A DNA stretch of 64,000 bases from Prochlorococcus sp. AG-347-L17 (lineage in GTDB: Bacteria; Cyanobacteriota; Cyanobacteriia; PCC-6307; Cyanobiaceae): assembly GCA_003278925.1 (NCBI GenBank), contig QCCN01000002.1, positions 62,001 to 126,000 of the forward strand, written 5' to 3'. The notes beneath the pieces are model-generated. The model was given only the letters and a program-made list of their open reading frames with translations. It was not told where the DNA came from and searched no databases. The position numbers and the translations under genes were made by a program. Position 1 is the first letter of the stretch. Every line of letters starts with the position of its first letter. Below are positions 9,287-18,163 of this stretch, piece by piece.

Positions 9287-9364
9287 AGAGGACCCATCAA
9301 CCCCTGATGTAGCTTAAAATATGATTAAATGTTCATATTTAAGGCTGGCTAAAGTCAGACCTCT
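9287..9364 (+). ncRNA. Candidate structured RNA in the DUF3155/histidine-kinase intergenic region
   Basis: Three consecutive hairpins lie inside a closing stem. AGAGG (9287-9291) pairs with CCTCT (9360-9364). Inside are CATCA-ACCCC-TGATG (9295-9309), an 8-bp stem AAATATGA/TCATATTT (9317-9340, extendable to TTAA with one bulged A), and CTGGC-TAAA-GTCAG (9345-9358, one G-U). T-rich sequence follows. It resembles a compact cloverleaf but is not a tRNA: there is no T-arm or anticodon arm. The strand is uncertain because the structure folds in both orientations; + is chosen for the trailing T-rich stretch. The proposal rests on sequence pairing only. Confidence 0.35.
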
Positions 9365-9446
9365 TTATATATCTTAATACTTTTTTCATATTTTACAAGC
9401 CCTTTTTCGAGTTTTTTTAAAAAAATTTCTCAAAATTACATTGATT

Positions 9447-10583
9447 ATGAATCTTTCAAAAAAATTTGAAGAACTAATTTTAAAACAGTTAGAGAGTTTT
9501 GGTTGCTCAATGGGCGTGACTAATTTAGTTATGTATCTTGCTTCAGCTAAGCAAGGAACTAAAGCATCTTTTGAAATGGTTGGTCAATGGCCGCAAATTG
9601 ATAGGCTACTTATTTCAATAGAAGATGATCCTTCGCTTAAGGTTTCATCCCCTAATAGAAGATGGTACCCGCTACAAGAAAACGATATTCTACTTGGTGT
9701 CCTTCGGGTAGAAACTGATTTGAAAGGGGGGAATTGGCCAGTATCTCTCGATTCTAGATTAAAAGCGCTTTCAATATCTTTAGCTAAATGCGTCTCTATC
9801 GAATTAGAACGTCAAAATAAAAATGAAGAAGTCAATTATGTAAAAAATCAGGTCAATGTCATAATTCATCAATTAAGGAATCCATTGGCTGCTATTAGGA
9901 CATATGCAAAATTATTAATAAAAAGACTTGGTTCAGATGATGATTCTATTGAAATAGTCGAACGCATGATAATAGAGCAAAAACAAATTAATCAATATAT
10001 GGATTCTTTTGCGCAATTAAATTCACCTATTCAATTGCCTCTAGAAATTGGAGAGGAAAGATTATTATTACCACCAAATTTAGATAATAAAAAGGTAATT
10101 ACTGTTCAGAGTTTATTGAGGCCAATATTAGAAAGGGGTAAAGCTAATGCGGACTTAGAGAATAGAGGTTGGACTGAACCTTCTCTTTGGCCAGATTGGA
10201 CTATTTCGCCATTAAAGGCAAAATATGCTGTAATTGCAGAAATTGTTGCCAATTTACTAGAAAATGCATTTAAATATGCCCAAAAAGATGCTGAAATTGG
10301 ACTTGTAATTACGAGTAATGGACTTTGTATATTTGATAATGGTAAAAAAATAACAAAAAATGAAAACGAGAAAATTTTTGAAAAAGGTTTTAGAGGATCT
10401 GCCGCTAAGAAGAAAGACGGCACTGGTGTGGGACTTTTTTTGGCGAGAAAATTAGCAAAACAAATTGGAGGAGAATTGAGATTGCTGGAAAATAACTCGA
10501 TTAATTATAATGAGAAATTAAAAGATCATAAGAAGAAAAATATTTTCTATTTAGAACTTCCTATAAAAGAATTGCATGTATAA
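9447..10583 (+). CDS. Sensor histidine kinase, Hik2/CSK-like
   Basis: About 378 residues from the ATG at 9447 (an in-frame TTG lies two codons earlier). The N-terminal 125 residues look like a divergent GAF sensor with Cys20 in ESFGCSMG; the dimerisation H-box is IIHQLRNPLAAIRTYAKLL with the phospho-acceptor near His141; the ATPase boxes are IVANLLENAFKYA (N), CIFDNGKKI (G1), FEKGFRG (F) and GTGVGLFLARKLA (G2). There is no membrane segment, so it is cytosolic. The layout and H-box recall Hik2, the relative of chloroplast sensor kinase linked to redox signalling, and the early Cys fits its proposed Fe-S ligand; this assignment is an inference. The response regulator is not adjacent. It overlaps cobS by 23 bp at the 3' end. 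Confidence 0.85.
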   Translation: MNLSKKFEELILKQLESFGCSMGVTNLVMYLASAKQGTKASFEMVGQWPQIDRLLISIEDDPSLKVSSPNRRWYPLQENDILLGVLRVETDLKGGNWPVSLDSRLKALSISLAKCVSIELERQNKNEEVNYVKNQVNVIIHQLRNPLAAIRTYAKLLIKRLGSDDDSIEIVERMIIEQKQINQYMDSFAQLNSPIQLPLEIGEERLLLPPNLDNKKVITVQSLLRPILERGKANADLENRGWTEPSLWPDWTISPLKAKYAVIAEIVANLLENAFKYAQKDAEIGLVITSNGLCIFDNGKKITKNENEKIFEKGFRGSAAKKKDGTGVGLFLARKLAKQIGGELRLLENNSINYNEKLKDHKKKNIFYLELPIKELHV

Positions 10584-11301
10584 ACAACATTGCAGTTTCA
10601 ACTAGTACAACACTTGCACCGCAGGCATCTCCATTGAAGCCTCCAATTTTATTCCCCAGTATGTTTGGGATAGAATAACTTATAAAAATACCAATCAAAA
10701 TAAGAATTAAAAATTTAATTAATATTGCTTGGGATGTAATTGAAACTAATTGGTATGAAATGAAAATTAAAAGAAAAATAATGGAGATCAAAGATTCCTT
10801 TTTAAATCCATTCCAAAACTTTTTGTGACTAATAGATTTTTTCTTATGACTAATATATTTAAACTTTTCTATAAAAAATAAATTTGAAAATCTTCCCCAA
10901 AATAAGCATATAGGTAAAACAAAAATTATTAGGGTTTGAATTTTCAATATGCAAGCAATTTGAATTAAAGTTATAAAAACTAAAGATTGAACGCCAAAGG
11001 AACCAACTTTACTGTCTTTCATGGCTTTTAAACGTTTCTTTTTACCCGCAAAAATACCATCGAAAGTATCCATTAGACCATCGAGGTGGAGACCACCAGT
11101 AATTAAATATCCTGAAGCCAAACAAATTAATGAAGATGCATAAATTGACCAAGAGTTTGTTCTTAAAAAAAGAAAAATAAAACTCTGTATTATTCCAATA
11201 AAAAATCCTAAAGGCGGTGCAAATTGAGCAATATTTTTAAATTCGGGATTAATTAAAGGTATCTTTGGAAATGTCGTATAGAAAATCCAAGATCCTGCCA
11301 A
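10561..11301 (-). CDS. cobS: Adenosylcobinamide-GDP ribazoletransferase (cobalamin synthase)
   Basis: 246 residues, a polytopic membrane enzyme joining adenosylcobinamide-GDP to alpha-ribazole at the end of B12 (here probably pseudocobalamin) synthesis. The conserved acidic motif GGLHLDGLMDTFDGIFAG appears near residues 70-88, and the C-terminal NKIGGFNGDACGA motif is present. The start must be TTG at 11301 because in-frame stops lie directly upstream. It overlaps the 3' end of the kinase gene by 23 bp and is divergent from tgt. Confidence 0.95.
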   Translation of the reverse strand: MAGSWIFYTTFPKIPLINPEFKNIAQFAPPLGFFIGIIQSFIFLFLRTNSWSIYASSLICLASGYLITGGLHLDGLMDTFDGIFAGKKKRLKAMKDSKVGSFGVQSLVFITLIQIACILKIQTLIIFVLPICLFWGRFSNLFFIEKFKYISHKKKSISHKKFWNGFKKESLISIIFLLIFISYQLVSITSQAILIKFLILILIGIFISYSIPNILGNKIGGFNGDACGASVVLVETAMLFIHAILL

Positions 11302-11399
11302 ATTTTTTATTAAATATTTTTTGATGAGATAAAAATAGATTCAATATCAAATAATAGAGTAGATTAATGAAAATGGATAAAAAAATTTTATAAATTATC

Positions 11400-12518
11400 G
11401 TGTTTGAATTTGAAATTACATCGAATTGCAGTAATACAGGCGCAAGAACTGGTATATTTCATACACCAAATGGTCAGGTAAACACGCCAAAATTTATGCC
11501 CGTGGGTACTTTGGCAACGGTTAAAGGAATTTCATCTAAGCAATTAACCTCTACAGGATCAGAAATGATTCTCTCAAATACCTTTCATCTTCATTTACAA
11601 CCTGGAGAAGAATTAGTTAAAGAATCTGGCGGAATACATAAGTTCATGAATTGGCCTAATCCTATCCTTACTGATTCAGGGGGGTATCAAGTTTTTAGTT
11701 TGGCCAAATTAAACAATATTTCTGATAAAGGTGTGGAATTTAAAAATCCAAGAGATGGTAGTCATGTATTTTTATCACCTGAAAAAGTAATACAGATTCA
11801 AATGGATCTTGGATCGGATGTTGCGATGGCTTTTGATCATTGTCCTCCGCATACGGCTAACGAAAATGATATTGAGGACTCTTTACAAAGAACTCATTTG
11901 TGGTTGCAAAAATGTGTTGAGACTCATCAGAAATCCAATCAAGCATTATTTGGTATAGTTCAAGGTGGTAAGTATCCGAGATTGAGAGAATATAGCGCAA
12001 AATATACAAGTTCTTTTGATCTCCCTGGAATAGCAGTAGGAGGTGTAAGTGTTGGCGAGGCAGTTGAAGAAATACATAGTGTAATTAATTATGTCCCGAA
12101 ATTCTTACCAATAAATAAACCAAGATATTTAATGGGGATTGGCTCTTTAAGAGAAATTTCTTTAGCTGTTGCTAATGGATTCGATATATTTGACTGTGTT
12201 TTGCCTACAAGATTAGGGAGACATGGAACTGCATTTTTTAATGATGAAAGATTGAATTTGCGAAATGCTCGATTTAAAAATGACTTTTCTCCGATTGATA
12301 AAACTTGTAAATGCGAGACCTGTAAATCCTATTCTCGAGCATATTTGCATCACTTAATTAGAAATGACGAAATATTAGGCCTAACCCTCATAAGTTTGCA
12401 TAACATTGCTCACTTAATAAGATTTACCAATGCAATTTCTGCTGCAATTAGAGATAATTGTTTTACAAATGATTTCGCTCCCTGGAAAATATCCTCTATT
12501 GCTCACCATACATGGTAA
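11400..12518 (+). CDS. tgt: tRNA-guanine transglycosylase (queuosine)
   Basis: 372 residues, starting with GTG. It exchanges guanine-34 for preQ1 in tRNAs with GUN anticodons. The substrate-binding motif [12 protein letters not shown] (about residues 93-104), the GGVSVGE loop and the C-terminal zinc site CKCETCKS...YLHH are all visible. psbK follows 30 bp downstream on the same strand, a linkage I recall from other marine picocyanobacteria, so the two may share a transcript. Confidence 0.96.
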   Translation: MFEFEITSNCSNTGARTGIFHTPNGQVNTPKFMPVGTLATVKGISSKQLTSTGSEMILSNTFHLHLQPGEELVKESGGIHKFMNWPNPILTDSGGYQVFSLAKLNNISDKGVEFKNPRDGSHVFLSPEKVIQIQMDLGSDVAMAFDHCPPHTANENDIEDSLQRTHLWLQKCVETHQKSNQALFGIVQGGKYPRLREYSAKYTSSFDLPGIAVGGVSVGEAVEEIHSVINYVPKFLPINKPRYLMGIGSLREISLAVANGFDIFDCVLPTRLGRHGTAFFNDERLNLRNARFKNDFSPIDKTCKCETCKSYSRAYLHHLIRNDEILGLTLISLHNIAHLIRFTNAISAAIRDNCFTNDFAPWKISSIAHHTW

Positions 12519-12548
12519 CGTCTTATCATAATTAAATTATTAAAAAAG

Positions 12549-12689
12549 GTGCTCATTCTATTTAATACATTTGCTGAATTGCCCGAGGCTTACAAAGCCT
12601 TTGCTCCAACTGTTGATGTTCTTCCACTTATTCCTTTATTTTTCTTCTTATTGGTATTTGTTTGGCAAGCTGCAGTTGGATTTAAATAA
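12549..12689 (+). CDS. psbK: Photosystem II reaction-center protein PsbK
   Basis: 46 codons plus stop, starting with GTG at 12549. The mature sequence begins at LPEAYKAF and contains the diagnostic single helix ending in [11 protein letters not shown]; the first nine or so residues would be the cleaved pre-sequence. PsbK is a low-molecular-weight subunit near CP43 on the PSII periphery. It lies 30 bp downstream of tgt, and an AT-rich hairpin overlaps its stop codon. Confidence 0.95.
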
Positions 12690-12702
12690 AATTCTTTTAT
12701 TT
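12684..12702. terminator. Possible bidirectional terminator hairpin after psbK
   Basis: AAATAAAA-TTC-TTTTATTT forms an 8-bp A/T-only stem overlapping the psbK stop codon and ends in a short T run. It sits between the convergent psbK and oxidoreductase genes. The stem is weak, so its activity is uncertain. Confidence 0.35.
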
Positions 12703-12715
12703 TAGATTGTTTGTA

Positions 12716-13720
12716 TTAGACAGGATTTTCAAGTAAAATCGCATCTCCAGAATTATCTACAGCACTCTCTATAAAATCAGCAATTTTTAATGCTCTTGAG
12801 GCTTGCTCACCATCTACCTCAGGCTTTTCTTTGCCCTGAACGCATTTAAGAAAATGCTCCAGTTCTGCATAAAGAGGCTCAATGGAGGTTGTGTTAACTT
12901 CTTCGACATATCCATCATTTCTATAAACTAATTCTCCATGCTCTGCTGTGTATGATTCATGAGACTTGCGATGGATTTGTAAAGAGTGATTTAGGAAATC
13001 AGTTTCTACTAGGCCATTTTGGCAGTGAGCACTTAAATTTCTGATTTTTTTATGACTCATTTTGCTGGCAGTTAAGCTTGCAATAACATTATTTTTAAAA
13101 ACTAAAGTAGCGTTAACATAATCTATTAATCCTTCGCTATTTCTACCCCCAACAGCTGCTAATTTTTGTATTTTTGAGTTTACAAGCTCTAAAATAAGAT
13201 CAATGTCATGAATCATTAAATCCATTACTACAGATACATCATTTGCTCTGTCTGCATGAGGACTGTGCCTCCTTGCTTCTAAAACAACAATTTCTTCATT
13301 ATTTATGATTTTATTTAATTCTCTAAAAGCAGGATTAAATCTTTCAATATGCCCAACTTGTAATAGACATTTACTTGCATTAGCTGCCTCTATTAAGGAT
13401 TTTGCTTCTAACTCATTAGCTGCAATTGGTTTTTCAATGAGAACGTTAGTACCTCCATTTAGACAATCTAGTCCTACCTTATGATGCAGTAGTGTCGGCA
13501 CAGCGATACAAATAGCATCAACTTTTGGAATTAAGTCCTTATAATTTTTGAACCATTCACATTGAAATTGTTCAATAGCTAATTTACCTCTTTCTTCGTT
13601 TGGATCTGCTACGCCAATGAGATTTGCATCTTTGAGTAAACTTAGTACTCGAGCATGGTGCCAACCCATATTCCCTATACCTATGACTCCAACCTTTACG
13701 GGTGATGAGGTTGGTTGCAT
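12716..13720 (-). CDS. Gfo/Idh/MocA-family NAD(P)-dependent oxidoreductase
   Basis: 334 residues. The N-terminal Rossmann domain begins VGVIGIGNMGWHHARVL, with a second nucleotide-contacting segment CIAVPTLLHH and the catalytic lysine motif LIEKPIAAN near residue 95. The C-terminal alpha/beta substrate domain contains MDLMIHDIDLILEL. Family members oxidise or reduce sugars, inositols or biliverdin-like ligands; this one lacks anything that fixes its substrate, and a nucleotide-sugar or cell-surface sugar role is the commonest for this type. ATG start. It lies 50 bp downstream of the CBS-domain gene on the same strand. Confidence 0.9.
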   Translation of the reverse strand: MQPTSSPVKVGVIGIGNMGWHHARVLSLLKDANLIGVADPNEERGKLAIEQFQCEWFKNYKDLIPKVDAICIAVPTLLHHKVGLDCLNGGTNVLIEKPIAANELEAKSLIEAANASKCLLQVGHIERFNPAFRELNKIINNEEIVVLEARRHSPHADRANDVSVVMDLMIHDIDLILELVNSKIQKLAAVGGRNSEGLIDYVNATLVFKNNVIASLTASKMSHKKIRNLSAHCQNGLVETDFLNHSLQIHRKSHESYTAEHGELVYRNDGYVEEVNTTSIEPLYAELEHFLKCVQGKEKPEVDGEQASRALKIADFIESAVDNSGDAILLENPV

Positions 13721-13770
13721 AACTTCGAATCCATTTCTTTATGATAATTATCCTCTATTGGGAGCCACAT

Positions 13771-15039
13771 TTAGCTTTTAGGAAGAATAATTTTAACACG
13801 ATCAATTTTTGGACCTGACATAGAAATAACTTCAAATTTAATGCTATTAAAATCTAAAACGTCCCCAATTTTTGGAACCATTTGAAATTTATCTAGTAGA
13901 AATCCAGCAAGAGTATGATAATCTGCGCCCTCTGGAATGGAACATCCTAACTTCTTATTGATATCAATAATTTCTGATTTTCCAGCTATTGACCATTTTT
14001 TAGAGAAATTATCTAACATTCTCATGTCTGAATAAATTCTATTGTTCAGCATTTCCTCCCCAACTATTTCGCCATTTAGATCAGCTGCAGTTATCAGCCC
14101 CTCTGTTCCGCCGTGTTCATCAACTACTAGTAAGAAAGGATTGTAGTCTCTTACTATTGGAAATATTTCTGCTAATGAACATGTTTCAATAATTTTTGTC
14201 ACTGGTAAAAGGAACGGCTCTAATAATGTATCGGCTTCCATTTCACCTTTTGAAATTGGCTTAGCTAGATACCGCAAATCTAATACACCTAATACATCAT
14301 CTAAAGACTCGCCAATCACAAAGAAGCGGGCATGGCGAGTTTTATGAACTTGTTTCATAAGTTTTGAAAAGGTTATATTTTTTGGCAAAGTTACCATTTC
14401 AGATCTTGGAATCATTACTTCTTTAACTTGTGTGTCTTTTAAAGCAAAAACTCCTTCAAGAATATTTTTCTCATCTGGTTTTAAACCTGTTACATTATCT
14501 GTTTCTATAAGAGTTTCCAATTCTCCTGCGGATAAACCCGAATTTAGAGAATCCCATTTGTTATTTAAATTGAACAAGCCTAAACAGGCGCTAGCAAAAA
14601 ATTCTATTGTCTTTACAATAGGATTCATAGCTTTTCTTACTGCATCGAATATTGTCGTAAGCCTTAATGCAGCAGATTCAGGATTATTTATTACTAGTGC
14701 TTTAGGAATTAGTCCAGAAACGAGAGTAACAACAAAAACAACAAATAAAAAAAATAGAAGATCATAAAATCTATTTGACAAAATATTACTTTTCCAATAA
14801 TCATTAGCCAGGTTATTGCTAAGCCATCCAATTGCAATTAATGAAATTGTTACTCCAAATTGAGAGGCAATTAATGAAGATCTAAAGCGTTTTTGAATTT
14901 TTAAAATTGAAAATGCTCCCTTCTTTTTTTCTTCTATTAACCTTAAAACTTTACTTGGCCTTATTAATAAAAAGGAGAGTTCACTCGCTGCAAAAAAAGC
15001 TGGAAAAAATAAAAGAAATAACAGTAGAGTTATTTTCAT
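13771..15039 (-). CDS. HlyC/CorC (CNNM/CBS-domain) membrane protein
   Basis: 422 residues. The first 150 residues hold an N-terminal DUF21/CNNM-type membrane domain with three or four helices (FFPAFFAASELSFLL at the start), followed by paired CBS domains (about 205-330, with VKEVMIPRSEMV and LLVVDEHGGTEGLI) and a C-terminal CorC/HlyC domain (about 335-420). Relatives take part in magnesium or other divalent-cation efflux or homeostasis; the old name hemolysin is misleading. ATG start. It is followed on the same strand by the oxidoreductase gene, and a tRNA-Met gene lies 19 bp upstream of its start on the same strand. Confidence 0.92.
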   Translation of the reverse strand: MKITLLLFLLFFPAFFAASELSFLLIRPSKVLRLIEEKKKGAFSILKIQKRFRSSLIASQFGVTISLIAIGWLSNNLANDYWKSNILSNRFYDLLFFLFVVFVVTLVSGLIPKALVINNPESAALRLTTIFDAVRKAMNPIVKTIEFFASACLGLFNLNNKWDSLNSGLSAGELETLIETDNVTGLKPDEKNILEGVFALKDTQVKEVMIPRSEMVTLPKNITFSKLMKQVHKTRHARFFVIGESLDDVLGVLDLRYLAKPISKGEMEADTLLEPFLLPVTKIIETCSLAEIFPIVRDYNPFLLVVDEHGGTEGLITAADLNGEIVGEEMLNNRIYSDMRMLDNFSKKWSIAGKSEIIDINKKLGCSIPEGADYHTLAGFLLDKFQMVPKIGDVLDFNSIKFEVISMSGPKIDRVKIILPKS

Positions 15040-15057
15040 TCAATGACATATGAATAA

Positions 15058-15130
15058 TGGGGGTGGCGAGGATCGAACTCGCCTTAGCCAAATTATGAGT
15101 TTGGTGCATTCACCAGATTGCTACACCCCC
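15058..15130 (-). tRNA. tRNA-Met (anticodon CAU)
   Basis: On the minus strand the cloverleaf is complete: acceptor GGGGGTG/CACCCCC, a D-arm with a 3-bp stem GCA/TGC, anticodon stem CCAAA/TTTGG with loop CTCATAA, T-arm GCGAG-TTCGATC-CTCGC and discriminator A. CCA is not encoded. The CAU anticodon could also belong to the lysidine-modified tRNA-Ile; it is not the initiator, since pair 1-72 is a normal G-C pair. Elongator Met is my preferred reading. Confidence 0.93.
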
Positions 15131-15271
15131 AAGGGAATTTATGTAATTTTAATTACATTGAATTTCAATATACAATATAAAAATAATATTTCAAAAAACA
15201 CCTCATTAGGAAGTTTTTGTGAGATTTCTTTTTTTTCTTCTAATCTTTAAATATAAATTTAACTTTTACTA

Positions 15272-15832
15272 ATGGGCAAATTTTCGGATAAGTATGATTT
15301 AAATAAAGCAAAATTGTTAAAACAGTTAATTGAAAAATCTTACAAGAAAGGAAACTTCACTTTATCTTCAGGAAAAAAAAGCAGTCATTACATGAACTGT
15401 AAACCAGTATCATTAAATGGCGAAGGCCTAAACTTAATAAGTGAATTATTTTTAGAGTTAAAGGACTCAAGAGCAAAAGCTGTAGCAGGATTGACATTAG
15501 GCGCAGATCCTCTAGTAAGTGGATTAATTGTCAAAGCATCTTCACAAGGCCTAGATCTTAGTGGTTTAATAATTCGGAAAGAGATTAAAGAATACGGCAC
15601 TAAAGCTGGAATAGAGGGTCCTACATTAGAAGAAGGAACTTTAGTAACTGTCTTAGAGGATGTTGTTACAACTGCTGGATCAGTAATAAAAGCTATAAAA
15701 AAGTTACGAGAAAATAATTACATCGTTGAAGAAGTTTTGTCTATAGTTGATAGGCAAGAAGGGGGATTTGAAGCACTTAGTGATGAAAATATTAAATTAA
15801 AGAGTCTTTTCACAATAAAAGACTTTCTATAA
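15272..15832 (+). CDS. pyrE: Orotate phosphoribosyltransferase
   Basis: 186 residues. It converts orotate and PRPP to OMP in pyrimidine synthesis. The PRPP-binding motif [17 protein letters not shown] (about residues 125-140) and the substrate loop [14 protein letters not shown] near residue 35 are visible. ATG start. It is followed after 10 bp by the YgfZ-like gene on the same strand, an apparent two-gene operon. Confidence 0.96.
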   Translation: MGKFSDKYDLNKAKLLKQLIEKSYKKGNFTLSSGKKSSHYMNCKPVSLNGEGLNLISELFLELKDSRAKAVAGLTLGADPLVSGLIVKASSQGLDLSGLIIRKEIKEYGTKAGIEGPTLEEGTLVTVLEDVVTTAGSVIKAIKKLRENNYIVEEVLSIVDRQEGGFEALSDENIKLKSLFTIKDFL

Positions 15833-15842
15833 ATATCTAAAA

Positions 15843-16679
15843 ATGCAAGATATAACAAAAAAGTTTTGGCTTGAAAAATTTGATTGCTTTTCTATTAGTG
15901 GAAAAGATGCCAGGAAATTTTTGAATGGAATAACGACTAGCAATATTCTAAATTCAGAAAATAAAGTTATCAAAACTTGTTGGTTAACTCCAAATGGAGT
16001 TCTAAGGTCATTATTTGAAATTATTTTTTTAGAAAGAAAAGTAGAAGTAATTATCTTGGCGGGTAACACTAATGAAATAATTGATTACTTTAATCAAATT
16101 ATTTTTCCAGCGGACGATGTACTTCTAAGTGATCCTTTTTTGATAAATAGAATTCAGGAAATCGATGAATCTAGTTCATGGAGAACTTACCAGCCTATTC
16201 TTTTCAAAACAGAAGATAAAGAATTTGAAATTTATAAAAATAAACTAAATTTACTAAATCCCAATGATTTAAAACTTTGGAAGATTAATCAGGCAATACC
16301 CTCATTAGGAATGGAAATAAACGGAAAAAATAATCCTCTTGAGCTTGGATTACAAGATCTTATAGATTTTAATAAAGGTTGTTATTTAGGACAAGAAACA
16401 ATGTCAAAAATAAAAAATGTTTCTTCTTTAAAACAGGAAATAAGAATTTGGAAAACATTTGAATCTAATTTTAATTTAGATGTTGAAGATAAAAATTTAT
16501 ATATAAATTCTGCCAAGGATATTTCTGTAGGTAAAATCTCTAGTTTTTTTAAATCAGATTCTCAAATAAAAGGTTTAGCAATGATAAAAAGAAAATATTT
16601 AGAGGAAGGAAGTTATTTTTTTTCAGAAATTTTTGGAAAAATAATTATTAATAAATCTGTAGGATCAATTTTTCTTTAA
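15843..16679 (+). CDS. YgfZ/GcvT-domain folate-binding protein
   Basis: 278 residues. The family signature K-G-C-Y-x-G-Q-E is present as FNKGCYLGQETMSKI (about residues 178-191), including the conserved cysteine. YgfZ uses tetrahydrofolate and supports Fe-S cluster enzymes such as MiaB and tRNA modification. It lacks the full glycine-cleavage T-protein length of about 370 residues, which argues against gcvT. It follows pyrE by 10 bp, and its last 15 bp overlap the 3' end of the convergent nuclease gene. Confidence 0.9.
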   Translation: MQDITKKFWLEKFDCFSISGKDARKFLNGITTSNILNSENKVIKTCWLTPNGVLRSLFEIIFLERKVEVIILAGNTNEIIDYFNQIIFPADDVLLSDPFLINRIQEIDESSSWRTYQPILFKTEDKEFEIYKNKLNLLNPNDLKLWKINQAIPSLGMEINGKNNPLELGLQDLIDFNKGCYLGQETMSKIKNVSSLKQEIRIWKTFESNFNLDVEDKNLYINSAKDISVGKISSFFKSDSQIKGLAMIKRKYLEEGSYFFSEIFGKIIINKSVGSIFL

Positions 16680-18083
16680 TTGATTGTTGATTAAATATTC
16701 TGCAATTTGTAGAGTAGCAAAACAATCATCTTTGTTATATTGGATAATTTTTTTTAAAAAAATTTCGTTTTCTGTAATTTGATATTGAATCCACCAATAA
16801 AGGGCTTTAGAGCCACTGACATTTTTCTGCGTCCATTCAAATCCAAGCCAATTAGAAATAGTTTTTAAGCCATAGTTTTTTAGTGGTAATACCCAAGACT
16901 TTCGTATTAAGGTATGTAAGTCTATAAATCTTGAGGCAAGTGAATCAATTTCTTCAAAACTAAAATTTAGGTTTTTAGCAATATTAATTATTGCTATCTT
17001 TTCAGTTTCTCCGTAATGTAAAACTGGCCATTCCTTTTGTGAAAAAAGTATTTCAATAATTTTCCTGTAAGACTCTCTTTTATTGTTTTTGAGATTAAAA
17101 ATTGGTTTATAAATAAGATCGTCTTTTTTGGTAAACAAATTATTTATTTTTAAAAAACCATATAAAAAGTCATGCTTATCATCTGGACTTGACTCAATAT
17201 CAAATATATAAAATCCTGAATATGTTTTTTCTAGTAGATCGTTAGTATCATTTTTATTGGAAATTCGATATGGTTCCCCAGAAATATAAGCTTTTGCTTG
17301 CATAACAAATAAGGACGCTTTTTCATACTTTTGATCGTTGAATTTAGATAATTTCTCTCCAAGTTGTTTTTCGCTATAAGAAGCTAATGTTTGGGTATCA
17401 GATATTCCATTTGTTGTGAGTAATGATGCCGTTTTGAATCCTATGCCATCTATATCTGTTAGGTATCCATTTTCTTTCGCTTCTTTGTCACAAAATTTTT
17501 GCCATGAACAAATAGTACATTTTTTTCTGTCTTGAGTTATTTCTGGCATAAATCCCTCCAAGCATTCATTCAAACTTAATAAAACATTCAAAACTTTTTT
17601 TCTTAATTTTTTATTTAAATAAATTTCTTCAACATTAACTTTTTTATCAAAACTTGAAATTACTAATCCTTTCTCAATTTTAGATTCTTGAAAAGATTCC
17701 AACAGCATAGAACTAAAAGCTAAGTCGAATAAATGCTCTTTAGTGGTTTTGTGGCCTAACTTATAAACAGCAGGTAAATATTTATATTGTCCCCATTTAC
17801 TTTTACCTTTAGTCTTTACAATTAATTGTGGACGTATCTCTGCGTTAATATCTTGGCGAAGATTCCCTTTGATTTTTAATCCAATTACCCCTTGATATCC
17901 ATTTTCACAGGCTTTTAATCCTGTATATATTTCACTATTACAAAATTCAGAGAAAATTTGAAACTGATTAATTTTATCTATAGCTATATGGGGAGACCAA
18001 ACTTGATAAGATTTTTTGCCCTTAAAATCTAGCCATGCTTTTCTTTTGCATCTTGTAAAACTTTTTAAATGAAGAGAATTCAA
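16665..18083 (-). CDS. TM0106-family RecB-like nuclease
   Basis: 472 residues starting with TTG; no ATG is near. The N-terminal half resembles RecB/Cas4-like PD-(D/E)XK nucleases, with an early cysteine in FTRCKRKAW (Cys12) and a downstream cluster KKCTICSWQKFC near residue 190, spaced as expected for a [4Fe-4S] ligand set of the Cas4/AddB kind. A helix-hairpin-helix-like segment (DIDGIGFKTASLL) follows. The C-terminal part carries an RNase H-like/DEDD domain with FDIESSPD near residue 290 and YNKDDCFATL near 455. No CRISPR or recombination partner is adjacent; the substrate is unknown. It is convergent with the YgfZ gene. Confidence 0.88.
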   Translation of the reverse strand: MNSLHLKSFTRCKRKAWLDFKGKKSYQVWSPHIAIDKINQFQIFSEFCNSEIYTGLKACENGYQGVIGLKIKGNLRQDINAEIRPQLIVKTKGKSKWGQYKYLPAVYKLGHKTTKEHLFDLAFSSMLLESFQESKIEKGLVISSFDKKVNVEEIYLNKKLRKKVLNVLLSLNECLEGFMPEITQDRKKCTICSWQKFCDKEAKENGYLTDIDGIGFKTASLLTTNGISDTQTLASYSEKQLGEKLSKFNDQKYEKASLFVMQAKAYISGEPYRISNKNDTNDLLEKTYSGFYIFDIESSPDDKHDFLYGFLKINNLFTKKDDLIYKPIFNLKNNKRESYRKIIEILFSQKEWPVLHYGETEKIAIINIAKNLNFSFEEIDSLASRFIDLHTLIRKSWVLPLKNYGLKTISNWLGFEWTQKNVSGSKALYWWIQYQITENEIFLKKIIQYNKDDCFATLQIAEYLINNQLKKN

Positions 18084-18163
18084 ATTATTTTTTAAGGACT
18101 GTTTTAAAATTAACTCATATAAATTATTATAGATAATTAGGAGAATTCAAGTAAATTTTAAAT

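Noticed and set aside
15141..15158. Perfect ATGTAATT-TT-AATTACAT inverted repeat upstream of tRNA-Met
   Set aside because: A/T-only; in DNA of this composition a repeat of this size is expected by chance several times in the window.
15050..15250. 66-aa reading frame on the + strand over tRNA-Met
   Set aside because: It runs antisense through the tRNA gene and has no recognisable protein features; it is a shadow frame.
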